Below, piece after piece: positions 8,284 to 17,950 of a stretch of DNA of 64,000 bases. The stretch covers positions 62,001 to 126,000 of the forward strand of contig JAJZLY010000025.1 of NCBI GenBank assembly GCA_021850485.1, given 5' to 3'. How positions within the stretch are numbered: position 1 is the first letter of the stretch; each line of letters opens with the position of its first letter. Under the pieces are notes generated by a model that saw only the letters and a list, made by a program, of their open reading frames with translations, did not search any database and was not told the DNA's origin. The stretch is from Bacillota bacterium (GTDB taxonomy: Bacteria > Bacillota > Sulfobacillia > JAJZYS01 > JAJZLH01). The position numbers were made by a program, and so were the translations under genes.

Positions 8284-9767
8284 GCACGCCGTACAGAATC
8301 CAAAACTACATCGGCGGCATCTGGCAAGATGCCGCCAGCGGCAAGACAACCGAGGACTTCAACCCGGCCTCCGGCGAGGTGCTGGCTCTGGTTCCGGATT
8401 CGGATCAGTCGGACACCGACCGTGCCGTCGCCGCTGCGGTTTTGGCCTACCAAACGTGGCGGCTGACGCCTGCGCCCAAGCGTGGCGAGATCGTGGCTCG
8501 GGCCGGTTTGATTTTGGCCCGGCGCAAAGAAGAGTTGGCCCGGATGATGACCCGGGAGATGGGCAAGGTCCTGGAAGAGGCCCGCGGCGACGTCCAAGAG
8601 GGCATCGACATGGCGGCTTACATGAGCGGGGAGGGCAGGCGCTCGTTCGGCTACACCACCACCAGCGAGCTGCCGGACAAATTTGCCATGGCGGTGCGCG
8701 ACCCGATCGGCGTCGGCGCCATCATCACGCCGTGGAACTTCCCGATGGCGATTCCCACCTGGAAGACGTTTCCAGCCCTGGTCGCCGGCAACACGCTGGT
8801 GTTCAAACCGGCCACCGACACGCCGCTTTTGGCGATGGAACTGGTGCGGGCCTTGGAAGAGGCGGGGTTGCCTGGCGGCGTTTTGAACTTTGTCTGCGGT
8901 TCGGGCAGCCAGGTGGGGGAGCGGCTGATCGGCCATCCCCAGATTCAGTTCATCTCCTTTACCGGCTCCGGCGACGTCGGGCGGCGGGTGGCGACCGTGG
9001 GCGGCGATGGACTGAAGCGGGTCTCGCTGGAACTGGGCGGCAAAAACGCCGTGATTGTGATGGACGATGCCAATTTGGACCTGGCGGTGGACGGCATCAT
9101 CTGGTCCGCTTATGGCACCGCCGGCCAGCGCTGCACAGCTTGCAGCCGGGTGATCGTGGACCGTAAGGTCCACCGCCAGTTGATCGATCGCCTGTCCGCA
9201 CGGGTGGCGGCCTTGAACTTGGGCGACGGCCTCGATCCGGCCGTCCAGGTCGGACCGGTCATCAATCGGGCGGCCCGGGATCGGATCCACAGTTACGTAC
9301 AGGTGGGCGTCCAAGAGGGCGGCCAGCTGATCGCCGGCGGTCAGGTAGCCGAGACCGGCGCCTTGGCCAGGGGACACTTCTATCAGCCGACCCTGTTCGA
9401 CCAGGTGACCCCAGACATGCGCATCGCCCGCGAGGAGATCTTTGGCCCCGTCTTGTCGGTGATCGAAGCACACGGGCTTGAAGACGCCGTCGCCAAGGCC
9501 AATGGTGTCGCCTACGGGCTGAGCGCGTCGATCTTTTCGCAAGATGTGAATCGGGTGTTCCGAGCGATCAGAGATCTCGCCACCGGCATCGTCTACGTCA
9601 ACGCCGGCACCACGGGCGCTGAAATCCACCTGCCATTCGGCGGCCAAAAAGGCACCGGCAACGGGCATCGGGAGGCGGGCACCGCCGCCATCGACTTTTT
9701 CACCGAGTGGAAGGCAGTGTACGTGGACTACAGCGGTCGCCTGCAGAGGGCTCAGATTGACACCTAA
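8280..9767 (+). CDS. NAD(P)-dependent aldehyde dehydrogenase (semialdehyde dehydrogenase type)
   Basis: A 495-residue ALDH-superfamily enzyme that oxidises an aldehyde to an acid. The oxyanion and cofactor motif TPWNFPMAIP, the FTGSGDVG cofactor loop, the general base Glu in LELGGKN and the catalytic Cys in GQRCTACS are all present. The C-terminal EIHLPFGGQKGTGNG stretch is like 2-aminoadipate-semialdehyde and 2-oxoglutarate-semialdehyde dehydrogenases. The exact substrate is inferred only. It starts with GTG overlapping the YpmA-like gene by 4 bp, and its end overlaps the ATP-grasp-like gene by 11 bp. A RocA-type dehydrogenase lies just beyond, so amino-acid catabolism is a fair guess. Confidence 0.88.
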   Translation: MSTPYRIQNYIGGIWQDAASGKTTEDFNPASGEVLALVPDSDQSDTDRAVAAAVLAYQTWRLTPAPKRGEIVARAGLILARRKEELARMMTREMGKVLEEARGDVQEGIDMAAYMSGEGRRSFGYTTTSELPDKFAMAVRDPIGVGAIITPWNFPMAIPTWKTFPALVAGNTLVFKPATDTPLLAMELVRALEEAGLPGGVLNFVCGSGSQVGERLIGHPQIQFISFTGSGDVGRRVATVGGDGLKRVSLELGGKNAVIVMDDANLDLAVDGIIWSAYGTAGQRCTACSRVIVDRKVHRQLIDRLSARVAALNLGDGLDPAVQVGPVINRAARDRIHSYVQVGVQEGGQLIAGGQVAETGALARGHFYQPTLFDQVTPDMRIAREEIFGPVLSVIEAHGLEDAVAKANGVAYGLSASIFSQDVNRVFRAIRDLATGIVYVNAGTTGAEIHLPFGGQKGTGNGHREAGTAAIDFFTEWKAVYVDYSGRLQRAQIDT

Positions 9768-11160
9768 GCCAGCGGTTCAGGCCGATCTCGATCTACTGAG
9801 GAGCCTGGCCAGCCATCCCCTGTTCGGCCAGCAGTCAAACGACGGCCAGCCCTTTGCCATCGCACCCGCTCCGGTGCGCCTGCCGGAGGCCATGGCCACT
9901 GCCATCACCACCCTGGGCACCGATCTGGTTGCCTTTCAGTCGGCCTTAAACGACCTCTATTGGCGCTCGTTGCACCAACCCGATCTGGCCTTCGTGACGA
10001 ATTACTTGGACCAGGGAAAAGACGAAACCCTGCGCCTGCTCGGGCAGATGAAGCGGTTGAAAGGCGAACTGCCGATCATCACTCGGCCGGACCTGCTGTG
10101 GACAGACGACGGCCTGAAGGCCACCGAGCTGGACGCGGTCCCGGGAGGTTTTGGGCTGGTGGCGGCGTTGCAGGCAGCATACGCCCGGACGGGTTACACG
10201 CCATGGGGCGGGGCCTATGGCATGGTCGATAGCGTGGGTGCGGCGCTGGCCGCTTTGGCATCCGCCGCCAATCCTCTGAGTGCGATCGTAGTGTCCGATG
10301 AGTCGGCCGACTACCGGCCAGAGATGGAGGCGCTGGCTGATCTGGCCGCCGGTCGGGGCTTTGCCATCGAGGTGCTTTCGCCCAAGGACCTGCGCTTTTC
10401 TGAAGACGGCCTGCTCTGCCCGGACGGCCGGCGCATCGACGTGCTCTATCGCTTTTTCGAGCTGTTCGACTGGCGCAACGTGCCGAAGGCGGAGATCATT
10501 TTTTACCTGGTCAAAAAGCGCAAACTGGTGCTCACGCCGCCAGTCAAGGCCTACCTCGAGGAAAAGTTGGCTCTCGCCCTGTTTCGCCTGCCCCAGTTGC
10601 ACCGTTTTTGGCGAGAACAGCTGGGCGAACAAGCCCAGGTGCGGCTTCAGCGGTTGTTCCCGGAGTCTTGGGTGGTCGACGGCCGGCCGCTGCCGCCCTT
10701 CGCCGAGATCTCCGGTCTGCGCCTGGATGGACAGCCGGTGCACACTTTCTCGCAATTTTCCTCCCTCACCCAGCGTCAGCGCGAGGACTGGCTGCTCAAG
10801 CCGTCCGGCTTCTCGCCCCTGGCCTGGGGCGGCCACGGGGTGCGCTTAGGCGCCGATCTTTCCCAGGAAGCCTGGCAGCAGGCGTGGCAAGATGCCCAGC
10901 AGGCCGATCGCATGGGCCAATCGCCGTGGATCTTGCAGCGCTACCACAAGCCTCAGGTGATGGCTGTCGAGCGGCTGGAGTCAGACGGCAGCCGCGGTAT
11001 GATGGAGGCTAGGTGGCGGGTGTCGCCCTATTACCTGACCCGCGGCAAGGCGGTCGACCTGGCTGGCGTGCTGGTGACGGCCGTGCCCAAGGATAAAAAG
11101 CTGGTCCACGGCATGTCGGTGGCCGTCATGTCGGTGGCGGCGGATCCAGACGTGGCCTGA
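9757..11160 (+). CDS. Uncharacterised ATP-grasp-like protein between two aldehyde dehydrogenases
   Basis: A 467-residue cytosolic protein with no transmembrane segments. TRPDLLWTDDGLKATELD followed by VPGGFGL resembles the metal and ATP-binding segments of circularly permuted ATP-grasp ligases such as glutathionylspermidine synthase-like proteins. DWLLKPSG and a basic SPWILQRYHKP segment follow. TTG 9757 is the only start consistent with overlap to the upstream gene. Its position inside a tightly packed ALDH-ALDH unit suggests a carboxylate-amine ligase acting on a related metabolite, but no substrate can be assigned. The fold call is moderate. Confidence 0.6.
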   Translation: MTPKPAVQADLDLLRSLASHPLFGQQSNDGQPFAIAPAPVRLPEAMATAITTLGTDLVAFQSALNDLYWRSLHQPDLAFVTNYLDQGKDETLRLLGQMKRLKGELPIITRPDLLWTDDGLKATELDAVPGGFGLVAALQAAYARTGYTPWGGAYGMVDSVGAALAALASAANPLSAIVVSDESADYRPEMEALADLAAGRGFAIEVLSPKDLRFSEDGLLCPDGRRIDVLYRFFELFDWRNVPKAEIIFYLVKKRKLVLTPPVKAYLEEKLALALFRLPQLHRFWREQLGEQAQVRLQRLFPESWVVDGRPLPPFAEISGLRLDGQPVHTFSQFSSLTQRQREDWLLKPSGFSPLAWGGHGVRLGADLSQEAWQQAWQDAQQADRMGQSPWILQRYHKPQVMAVERLESDGSRGMMEARWRVSPYYLTRGKAVDLAGVLVTAVPKDKKLVHGMSVAVMSVAADPDVA

Positions 11161-11183
11161 ATCTCAGTCGAGGAGGTCGCTCC

Positions 11184-12731
11184 ATGCTGACACCGTTCGT
11201 GAATGAGCCGCTGCGGGATTTTTCGGATCCGGTCCAGCGCACCGCCATGCAACAGGCGATCACAGAAGTCGCCAGCCGGCTTGGCGAGTCGCGGCCGCTT
11301 GTGATCAACGGTCAGGCCGTGAGTGGGGTGGGGGAGATGGTCTCCACCGATCCCGCCGACAACCAGACGGTGGTGGCCAAGGTTGCCAAGGCCGGACCGG
11401 CCGACGTTGAGCGCGCCATTACCGGCGCCTGGGACGCTTTTAGTGCCTGGCAGGCCTGGACGCCGGCGGCTCGCGCCCAGGTCTTGGTACGCGCCGCCGC
11501 CATCATGCGCCGGCGCAAGTCCGAACTGAGCGCCTGGGAAATCTTTGAGGCCGGCAAGACCTGGGGCGAAGCCGATGGCGATGTGGCCGAGGCGATCGAC
11601 TTCTTGGAGTACTACGCCCGCCAGATGATTCGCCTCGGGCAAGGGGTGGAAGTCACCCAGTTGCCGGGAGAGGGCGATGAAGCCTTCTATCAGGCACTCG
11701 GCGTCGGCGTGGTGATCCCACCTTGGAACTTTCCGCTGGCCATTCCCACCGGCATGGTTTCGGCGGCGGTGGTGAGCGGCAACGCCGTGCTCTTCAAGCC
11801 AGCCTCCACCACCCCGATGCTGGGCGCTCTGCTGGTCGAGATTCTGACCGCAGCCGGGTTGCCTCCCGGTGTGGTGCAGTTCTTACCCGGCGCCGGCGCC
11901 GCCATCGGCGACCTGATGGTCAGCCACCCCAAAGTCCGCTTCATCAGCTTCACCGGCAGCAAGGACGTCGGGCTGCACATCATCGAACTGGCCGCCCACC
12001 ATCAGCCCGGCCAGCGCTGGGTGAAACGGGTGGTGGCCGAGATGGGCGGCAAAGACGCCATCGTGGTCGATGAGACCGCCGATCTATCGCTGGCCGCCGA
12101 TGGCATCGTCGCCTCTGCCTTCGGCTTTCAGGGGCAGAAGTGCTCAGCATGCTCGCGGGCGATCATTGTCGACGCGGTCTACGACTTGGTGGTGGCGGCG
12201 GTGGTGGAGAGGACCAGGGCCCTGGTCATGGGCCATCCCCAAGACCCCACCGTGCAGGTGGGGCCGGTGATCGATCCCCGGGCCAAGGACAAGATCGCCA
12301 CCTATCTGGCACTGGCACCCAAGGAGGGCACCGTGGCCATCGGCGGCCAGGTGGCGGATCGACCGGGCAACTACATCCAACCGACCGTTGTGGTGGACGT
12401 CGCCCCTGACGCCCGCCTGGCTCAGGAGGAGATCTTCGGACCGGTCCTGACCGTGATCCGGGCCACCGATTTTGAACACGCTCTGCAGATCGCCAACGGC
12501 ACCGAGTACGGTTTGACTGGGTCTTTATACTCGGCGGACCGCTCCCGCATCTCCAGGGCCCGCACCGAGTTTCAGGTCGGCAACCTGTACATCAACCGCA
12601 AGTGCACGGGCGCCATGGTCGGCGCCCACCCGTTTGGCGGCTTCAATATGTCGGGGACCGACTCGAAGACCGGAAGCCCAGATTATCTACTGCTCTTTTT
12701 GGAGATGAAGGCGGTTGCCGAGAAGTTCTAG
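11184..12731 (+). CDS. rocA: L-glutamate gamma-semialdehyde (1-pyrroline-5-carboxylate) dehydrogenase
   Basis: Oxidises glutamate-gamma-semialdehyde to glutamate in proline/arginine breakdown. The 515-residue length and the N-terminal PFVNEPLRDFSDP are characteristic of RocA/PruA-type enzymes. Motifs: PPWNFPLAIP, FTGSKDVG, the base Glu in AEMGGKDA, the nucleophile in FQGQKCSACSRA and an INRKCTGAMVGAHPFGG C-terminal signature. ATG 11184 has a GAGGAGG box 7-8 bp upstream. It lies 23 bp downstream of the ATP-grasp-like gene in the same unit. No proline dehydrogenase is visible nearby. Confidence 0.92.
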   Translation: MLTPFVNEPLRDFSDPVQRTAMQQAITEVASRLGESRPLVINGQAVSGVGEMVSTDPADNQTVVAKVAKAGPADVERAITGAWDAFSAWQAWTPAARAQVLVRAAAIMRRRKSELSAWEIFEAGKTWGEADGDVAEAIDFLEYYARQMIRLGQGVEVTQLPGEGDEAFYQALGVGVVIPPWNFPLAIPTGMVSAAVVSGNAVLFKPASTTPMLGALLVEILTAAGLPPGVVQFLPGAGAAIGDLMVSHPKVRFISFTGSKDVGLHIIELAAHHQPGQRWVKRVVAEMGGKDAIVVDETADLSLAADGIVASAFGFQGQKCSACSRAIIVDAVYDLVVAAVVERTRALVMGHPQDPTVQVGPVIDPRAKDKIATYLALAPKEGTVAIGGQVADRPGNYIQPTVVVDVAPDARLAQEEIFGPVLTVIRATDFEHALQIANGTEYGLTGSLYSADRSRISRARTEFQVGNLYINRKCTGAMVGAHPFGGFNMSGTDSKTGSPDYLLLFLEMKAVAEKF

Positions 12732-12732
12732 G

Positions 12733-13728
12733 GTGAGGCCGCACCGTCGTTTCCGGCCGATGCGCCTGGTCGCTGCAGTGGTCTTGGTCGCGGTGTTGTT
12801 GCTGGTCCGCCAGGCGCTGATCGGCCCGCCGCCGAGCACGGCTCCCACCGGCACAACCAAGGTGACGACCAAGGCCGTGTCTGCTCGGATCCAGGTCGCC
12901 ACCGCACCCAGCCTGACCCAGGCGGTGGAGGGAGACGCCGCTGCCCTAGTCGGCAGCACCATCTGGGTGGCCGGCGGGCTGACTGCCCAGGGACTGTCCT
13001 CAGCGGCCCTCACTCCCTACCAGCCGACAACCGGTCCTGGACCTGCGGTCACCCTGCCAGATCGGCTGCATGACGCGGCGGCGGTTGGCCTGAGCGGCCA
13101 ACTCTTCATCTTCGGAGGCGGCCGCTTCACCTCCAGCGCCGCCGCCTCGGCCTTCACACCACCTGGCCAGTTCACCACCTTGCTCAACCTGCCGACGCCC
13201 TTGTCTGACCTGTGGGCAGCCGACGTGGCCGGACAGCTGCTGATCGGTGGCGGCCACAATAGTGGCGCTCCGAATTCCACCGTGTGGGCCTATCACCCCA
13301 GCACCAACAGCTACCAGACCCTGTTGCCGCTGCCGGTCGCCACTCGCTACGCCGCCAGCGCCGTGGTCCACAACACGCTCTATGTGATCGGCGGCGAGAC
13401 CCAGACCGGCGGTAGTCACGACATCATCGCGGTCAGCACCAGCGGCGTCTCCCGGGTGGTGGCGCAGCTGCCGGTGGCAGTGTGGAAGGCGGCAGCGGGC
13501 GTGCTAAACGGCCAGGTCTACATCTTCGGAGGCAAAGTGGGTGGCTCGCTGACCAACACCATCTACCGCTTCAACCCAACGACCGACCAGGTCAGCGTGG
13601 CGGGCCATCTACCTCAGCCCTGGGCGTACGGTGCTGCCGTCTCCACCTCCAGGGGCATCTATCTGCTCGGCGGGGAGGGGAGCGGCGGCACGCTCGCCAC
13701 CGTCTACCAGGTGGCCTTAGTGCGCTGA
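12733..13728 (+). CDS. Membrane-anchored Kelch-like beta-propeller protein
   Basis: About 331 residues: a basic N-terminus, one hydrophobic segment (LVAAVVLVAVLLLV), a Thr/Pro-rich spacer, then five or so repeats with GG doublets (VAGGLT, IFGGGR, IGGGHN, VIGGET, IFGGKV, LLGGEG), the pattern of Kelch blades. It is likely exported and tethered with the propeller outside. GTG 12733 directly after the rocA stop is chosen; TTG 12715 and ATG 12760 are alternatives. The binding partner is unknown. Confidence 0.75.
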   Translation: MRPHRRFRPMRLVAAVVLVAVLLLVRQALIGPPPSTAPTGTTKVTTKAVSARIQVATAPSLTQAVEGDAAALVGSTIWVAGGLTAQGLSSAALTPYQPTTGPGPAVTLPDRLHDAAAVGLSGQLFIFGGGRFTSSAAASAFTPPGQFTTLLNLPTPLSDLWAADVAGQLLIGGGHNSGAPNSTVWAYHPSTNSYQTLLPLPVATRYAASAVVHNTLYVIGGETQTGGSHDIIAVSTSGVSRVVAQLPVAVWKAAAGVLNGQVYIFGGKVGGSLTNTIYRFNPTTDQVSVAGHLPQPWAYGAAVSTSRGIYLLGGEGSGGTLATVYQVALVR

Positions 13729-13955
13729 GCCCTTGACCCGGACACCGCACCAGGCTCCACGGCCGGGCCAGATGCATGATCGCCTGTCCCACAAAGGCGA
13801 GTGGTGACTGGCAGCGAACAGGCGCTATGGGAGGCTGTGCCTGCGTCGGATCAAGCGGGCCAGCTGACAGGGGCCGGCGTCAGGGCAGGAGACCTCAGGT
13901 CCAGCAGGTGAGGGACGGGCGACCGGTCACGCCAGATCGGATTTCGGGAACGGGG

Positions 13956-14393
13956 GTGGGCGCATTGCGGAGGGAGTTCGAGTTTCTGGGCAACCACATC
14001 CGCTTGCTGCAGGCCACGGAAGACACGCGCTCCGCATACACCATGGTGGAGATGACGTGGGATGCGGGGTTCAGCGTGCCGCCGCACATGCACAGCCGGG
14101 AGGATGAGGCGACTTACGTCCTGGAGGGTCGGATTCGGTTTTGGCTGGACGGAAAGACCTTCGAGGCAGGCCCTGGTGAGTTCGTGACCAAGCCCAAGGG
14201 CATCCCCCATGCGATGTCAAACGGCCAAGGCGGGTCGTGCCGCTTTCTCGAGGTGTACACGCCTGCTGGGCTCGAAGGCTACTTCTGGGAGGTTGCTCAG
14301 CTGTTCGCAAGCGGCAAGCTCTCAGCGCAAACCATCGGCCACATTCAGGCGACCTATGGCATCAGTCCGGTCAACCCGGGGGACGGGGGGTAG
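13956..14393 (+). CDS. Cupin-domain protein
   Basis: A single-domain cupin of about 145 residues. Motif 1 is seen in PPHMHSREDEATYVLEG, with two His and a Glu for metal, and motif 2 in KGIPHAMSN. Small cupins can be metal-dependent dioxygenases, isomerases or mere binders, so no reaction is assigned. The start is uncertain: GTG 13956 is preferred because homology begins near FLGNHIRLL, but the frame is open to 13776. A 227-bp gap separates it from the Kelch-like gene. Confidence 0.75.
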   Translation: MGALRREFEFLGNHIRLLQATEDTRSAYTMVEMTWDAGFSVPPHMHSREDEATYVLEGRIRFWLDGKTFEAGPGEFVTKPKGIPHAMSNGQGGSCRFLEVYTPAGLEGYFWEVAQLFASGKLSAQTIGHIQATYGISPVNPGDGG

Positions 14394-14492
14394 TCTCAGA
14401 TCGGCCTTGCCCGCTCGGGGACTGAACCGGGCCAGTACAGACTTTGGGCCGGTCAGCGCCTGAGCGCCGCCTGGTCGAGGCGGCCGGCTCGG

Positions 14493-14912
14493 CTAACCTT
14501 TACCGGCGACGTCTTCAAGGAGCCGCCACAGGTCCGGCCGGTGCTTGGCCAGGTTGACAGGCGCCTTGTGCAGTTGATCCCAGAAGGCATGTTCGGTGAG
14601 GCCGTCAGCTCGCAGTTGTTGGTCCGGGCCCAGGATCCGGTAGCCGAAGCGGAGACGGGTTCGACTGAGCTCGCCGATCGCGGTTTCCACGGTGATTAGG
14701 TCGTCGAATAGGAGCGGGGCCAGGTAGCGGCACTCGACGCGATGTACGGGCATGACCAGGCCTTGCTCCTCGAAGGCTTCTCGGTAAGGTACCTGGTGAT
14801 GGCGCATCCACTCCGTGCGGCCGACCGTGAAGTAGTCCAGATAGGTCCCGTAGTAGACGACCCCCATGCGGTCGGTGTCTCCGTAGCGCACGCGAAAAGT
14901 CGTTTCATGCAT
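14493..14912 (-). CDS. Acyl-CoA thioesterase, 4HBT/YbgC family
   Basis: A 139-residue hot-dog thioesterase that hydrolyses acyl-CoA or acyl-ACP esters. The active-site region RYGDTDRMGVVYYGTYLDYF has the Asp and Tyr-containing signature of the YbgC-like group. Start ATG 14912 is 4 bp downstream of the fabF stop on the same strand. The pair therefore probably forms one lipid-metabolism operon. Chain-length preference cannot be read. Confidence 0.85.
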   Translation of the reverse strand: MHETTFRVRYGDTDRMGVVYYGTYLDYFTVGRTEWMRHHQVPYREAFEEQGLVMPVHRVECRYLAPLLFDDLITVETAIGELSRTRLRFGYRILGPDQQLRADGLTEHAFWDQLHKAPVNLAKHRPDLWRLLEDVAGKG

Positions 14913-14916
14913 GGGC

Positions 14917-16128
14917 CTAGACCGGAGCTAGCACCACGGCGGCGTTCTGGCCGCCGAAGCCGAAGGCATTGGCCATGATGGCCCGGATCCGGGTCGGCGT
15001 CGGGGCCTGCACGATCGGAATGTCGATGGCTGGATCTTGATCGATCAGGTTCACCGAAGGCGGAATCACCTGCCGGAGCAGGGCTTCCACGCAGACAACG
15101 GCCTCCACCGCACCGGAGGCACCGAGCAGGTGACCCAGGGCCCCCTTTAGCGAGCCCACAGGGGGTGTGCCAGCGCCGAATAGGCGGCGGATGGCCCGAG
15201 CCTCAGCTTGATCACCAGCCGGCGTAGAGGTGCCGTGCGCCTTCACATACGAGATGTCCTGAGTATCCATGTTGGCGTCACGCAACGCGGCGGCCATCAC
15301 CTCATAGGCACCTTGGCCATCGGGCCGAGGGGCGGTGGGGTGATAGGCGTCTGAGCCTGCTCCGTAACCAACCACCTCAGCCAGTGGCGTGGCTCCACGA
15401 GCCATGGCGTGGGCGTGGCTCTCCAGCACTAGGGCACCTGCGCCCTCGCCCATCACCATGCCATCTCGACCGAGCGAGAAGGGGCGAGATGCCGTCCCTG
15501 GGTCCTGATGGCGGGTGGAAAGCGCCTTGGCGCTGCCCAGAGAGTCCATCAGCGGACCGACAAACAAAGACTCGGTGCCTAGGGCCACCGCAGCCTCGAC
15601 GATGCCGTCGCGAATCGCTCGGAAGGCCTCGCCGATGGCATTGGTCGACGCTGCACAGGCGGTGACGAAGGTTAGGTTCATGCCCCGGGCGCCCAACTCC
15701 ATGGCTAAGGTCGTCGCTGCCATGTTGGGAATGAACTTAGGCAGCAAGAAGGGGCTCATCCGTTTGCCCTGGGAAAAGGCGATCGAGTCGTTGACCAAGG
15801 TGGTGATACCACCCACCGCCGTGCCAGCGAACACCCCCCACTCGGTCAGCTGCTGACCAGCCAATCCGGCCTCGGCCAACGCCTCCCTGGCGGCGGCTAG
15901 GCCCAGCAGAATGAAGCGGTCCTGGTGGCGCACCTCGTGGGCAGGCATCACCGACAGCGGATCAAACGAAGTCGCTTCGGCGCCGATGCCGTATGGGTGC
16001 GCTGCCAACACAGGGTCGCTGAGAAGGCGGACCGCGGACTGGTCTCCGTACACGCCAGCGAGCAACGCCTGGCGCCCGACACCGAAGCCGCTGACCGAAC
16101 CTCGGCCGGTGATCACTACGCGTGTCAT
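14917..16128 (-). CDS. fabF: Beta-ketoacyl-ACP synthase II
   Basis: Condenses malonyl-ACP with acyl-ACP in fatty-acid elongation. The 403-residue protein has the nucleophile in VTACAAST, the first His in KAHGTSTPAGD, the Lys/His pair in GSLKGALGHLLGASG, and a glycine-rich FGFGGQNA at the C-terminus. The start ATG 16128 is preceded by GGGAGGACACTG. No acpP, fabD or fabG is beside it; it is paired instead with a YbgC-type thioesterase. Confidence 0.93.
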   Translation of the reverse strand: MTRVVITGRGSVSGFGVGRQALLAGVYGDQSAVRLLSDPVLAAHPYGIGAEATSFDPLSVMPAHEVRHQDRFILLGLAAAREALAEAGLAGQQLTEWGVFAGTAVGGITTLVNDSIAFSQGKRMSPFLLPKFIPNMAATTLAMELGARGMNLTFVTACAASTNAIGEAFRAIRDGIVEAAVALGTESLFVGPLMDSLGSAKALSTRHQDPGTASRPFSLGRDGMVMGEGAGALVLESHAHAMARGATPLAEVVGYGAGSDAYHPTAPRPDGQGAYEVMAAALRDANMDTQDISYVKAHGTSTPAGDQAEARAIRRLFGAGTPPVGSLKGALGHLLGASGAVEAVVCVEALLRQVIPPSVNLIDQDPAIDIPIVQAPTPTRIRAIMANAFGFGGQNAAVVLAPV

Positions 16129-16333
16129 CAGTGTCCTCCCTGGTCTGTGTCAGCGCATCGTCCCGACCGCCCCGTAGGGTAACCGCCGGCCTGTCCCGAG
16201 GACACTCCGGCGATTGCGGCGCCCACGTCTCGTTCAGTATCTGTATCTGGACTTCTAGGGCAAGCTCCTGGGTCCTGCTCCCAGGTGCCTTGTGCCTGCT
16301 CCAGTGCGGGTGCGACCGGAGCCACCTTGGGAC

Positions 16334-17950
16334 CTAGGGCCGAAACACCACGGTCAGCAAGGTCAATACCGCGGCCGCACCCCAAAATAGATCTTGGGGT
16401 ACGGTCGGCAGATGGCTGAAGGCGGCCACGATCAGGAAGAAGCCGGACAAGATGGCGAGTGAGATGGCCCGTCGACTGCGCCGCTCGGTGCGCAGTTCTG
16501 CAATCAAAGGGGTGAGGTCGACATCCATCTTCAAGTTTCCGCTGTCGAGCTTCTCCAAGACCTCCAGCGCCCGGCGAAACGGAGACACCAGCCGTGCGAA
16601 CAGGTCGCGGGCCGTATCTTGCCAGCCCATGCCGCTCTCTGTCAGGTAGCGCCTGGCCTCGCTGGCCATCAGCCGCACAAAGGGCTCATCTGGGGCGAGC
16701 TTGGCCACGACACCACCGACGATGCCCAAAGAGCGTCCTAAGAACGCATAGCGGGCCGGTAGCTGCAAGGTGTTGTCGTGCAGGAAAAACCGGATCTCGC
16801 GCACCAACTCATCCACTTCGGGGCCCTCCTGCCAGCCGTGCTGGGCCGGTGGGGGAGCGCTCAGCAAGCGGTTGACCAGCATGCCCACAGCTCGCTTGAG
16901 CCGAGCCCGATGCGTGGACGGGCGCAGGAACTGCAGCCGCTCCAAGGCACTGACCATACCTTCCGTGTCCTGCCGGATGACACTGGAGGTGAGTGCGCGA
17001 ATCTGCTCTCTGTCCTCGGCCAGCACCTCACCCATCATCCCGAAGTCCAAATAGGTGACGCTGCCGTCGGGTTGCACAAACAGGTTTCCCGGGTGCGGAT
17101 CAGCGTGAAAGAGGCCATCCACCATCCACTGCTTCATGAAGCTGCGGATCAAGATGCGCGCCACCTTGACCGGATCGACACCCGACCGTTTCAACTTGTC
17201 GGCATCGTCCGGCTTGACGCCGAAAACCTCATCCATGACCAAGACGCGCTGCCGGGTCAACTCCTTGACCAGCCCGGGAGCATGGACATCAGGGTCGTTT
17301 TCGAAGTTGTGACTAAATCGCTCCAGGCGACTGGCCTCACCTTGCAGATCGAGTTCTTGCAGGGTAATGTCAGCCAACTCAGCCCACAGCGTCATCAGAT
17401 CAAAGCGCCGACCCCAATCGGTCAGCCTGGTCGCCCAGCGGGCGGCTAGCTTGACCGCCCGCAAGTCGGTCTGCACGTTGCGCTCGATGCCCGGCCGCAG
17501 CACCTTGACAGCCACCTTGCGGCCACGATATCGGGCCCGGTAGACCTGAGCCAAGGAGGCGGCTGCCAGCGGCGTCTCATCGAAGGACTCGAACAGTTCG
17601 CTGAGCGGCTGTCCGAGCGCCCGCTCCAATCCTGGCTTGACTGTCGCCCATGGCGCCGGCGGAACGACGTCTTGCAAGGAGCCCAGCGGCCTTGTGAAGC
17701 TCTCCGGCAGCACATCAGCTCTGGCTGAGAGAAACTGGCCGACTTTGATCAAAAGTCCGCCCAGCCTGACGGCGCTGGCGCGCAGTCGTTCTCCTTCGCG
17801 TCGCCACAGATCGTCTTGGGCACGCGTGCGCGCCGCCTCCGAGGGGAAGCGGCGCAGCGAGAATCGCCACGATCGGTAGGCGGCCCCTACAGCCAGGGAC
17901 AAGACACTCAGGCTGCGCAACCACCCCCGAGTCGGTTGGCTAGGCGTCAC
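16334..17950 (-). CDS. ABC1/AarF (UbiB-like) atypical kinase
   Basis: A 538-residue UbiB-family protein-kinase-like ATPase, a family linked to isoprenoid quinone or lipid homeostasis at the membrane. Motifs in order: KVGQFLSARADVLP (the KxGQ element), AAASLAQVYRAR (the Ala-rich loop), VAVKVLRPG with the Lys, DGLFHADPHPGNLF and YLDFGMMG. Hydrophobic stretches at the C-terminus (ISLAILSGFFLIVAAF, LFWGAAAVLTLLTVVF) make a hairpin anchor. GTG 17950 is chosen because the upstream frame overlaps another real gene. It overlaps the small membrane protein upstream by 11 bp. Confidence 0.88.
   Translation of the reverse strand: MTPSQPTRGWLRSLSVLSLAVGAAYRSWRFSLRRFPSEAARTRAQDDLWRREGERLRASAVRLGGLLIKVGQFLSARADVLPESFTRPLGSLQDVVPPAPWATVKPGLERALGQPLSELFESFDETPLAAASLAQVYRARYRGRKVAVKVLRPGIERNVQTDLRAVKLAARWATRLTDWGRRFDLMTLWAELADITLQELDLQGEASRLERFSHNFENDPDVHAPGLVKELTRQRVLVMDEVFGVKPDDADKLKRSGVDPVKVARILIRSFMKQWMVDGLFHADPHPGNLFVQPDGSVTYLDFGMMGEVLAEDREQIRALTSSVIRQDTEGMVSALERLQFLRPSTHRARLKRAVGMLVNRLLSAPPPAQHGWQEGPEVDELVREIRFFLHDNTLQLPARYAFLGRSLGIVGGVVAKLAPDEPFVRLMASEARRYLTESGMGWQDTARDLFARLVSPFRRALEVLEKLDSGNLKMDVDLTPLIAELRTERRSRRAISLAILSGFFLIVAAFSHLPTVPQDLFWGAAAVLTLLTVVFRP

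Noticed and set aside
8250-9668. 472-codon open frame on the - strand inside the first aldehyde dehydrogenase
   Set aside because: Antisense to clear ALDH motifs; composition and lack of motifs mark it as a shadow.
13776-13955. N-terminal extension of the first cupin
   Set aside because: The 60 extra codons are Arg/Gly-rich, without similarity to cupins, and look non-coding.
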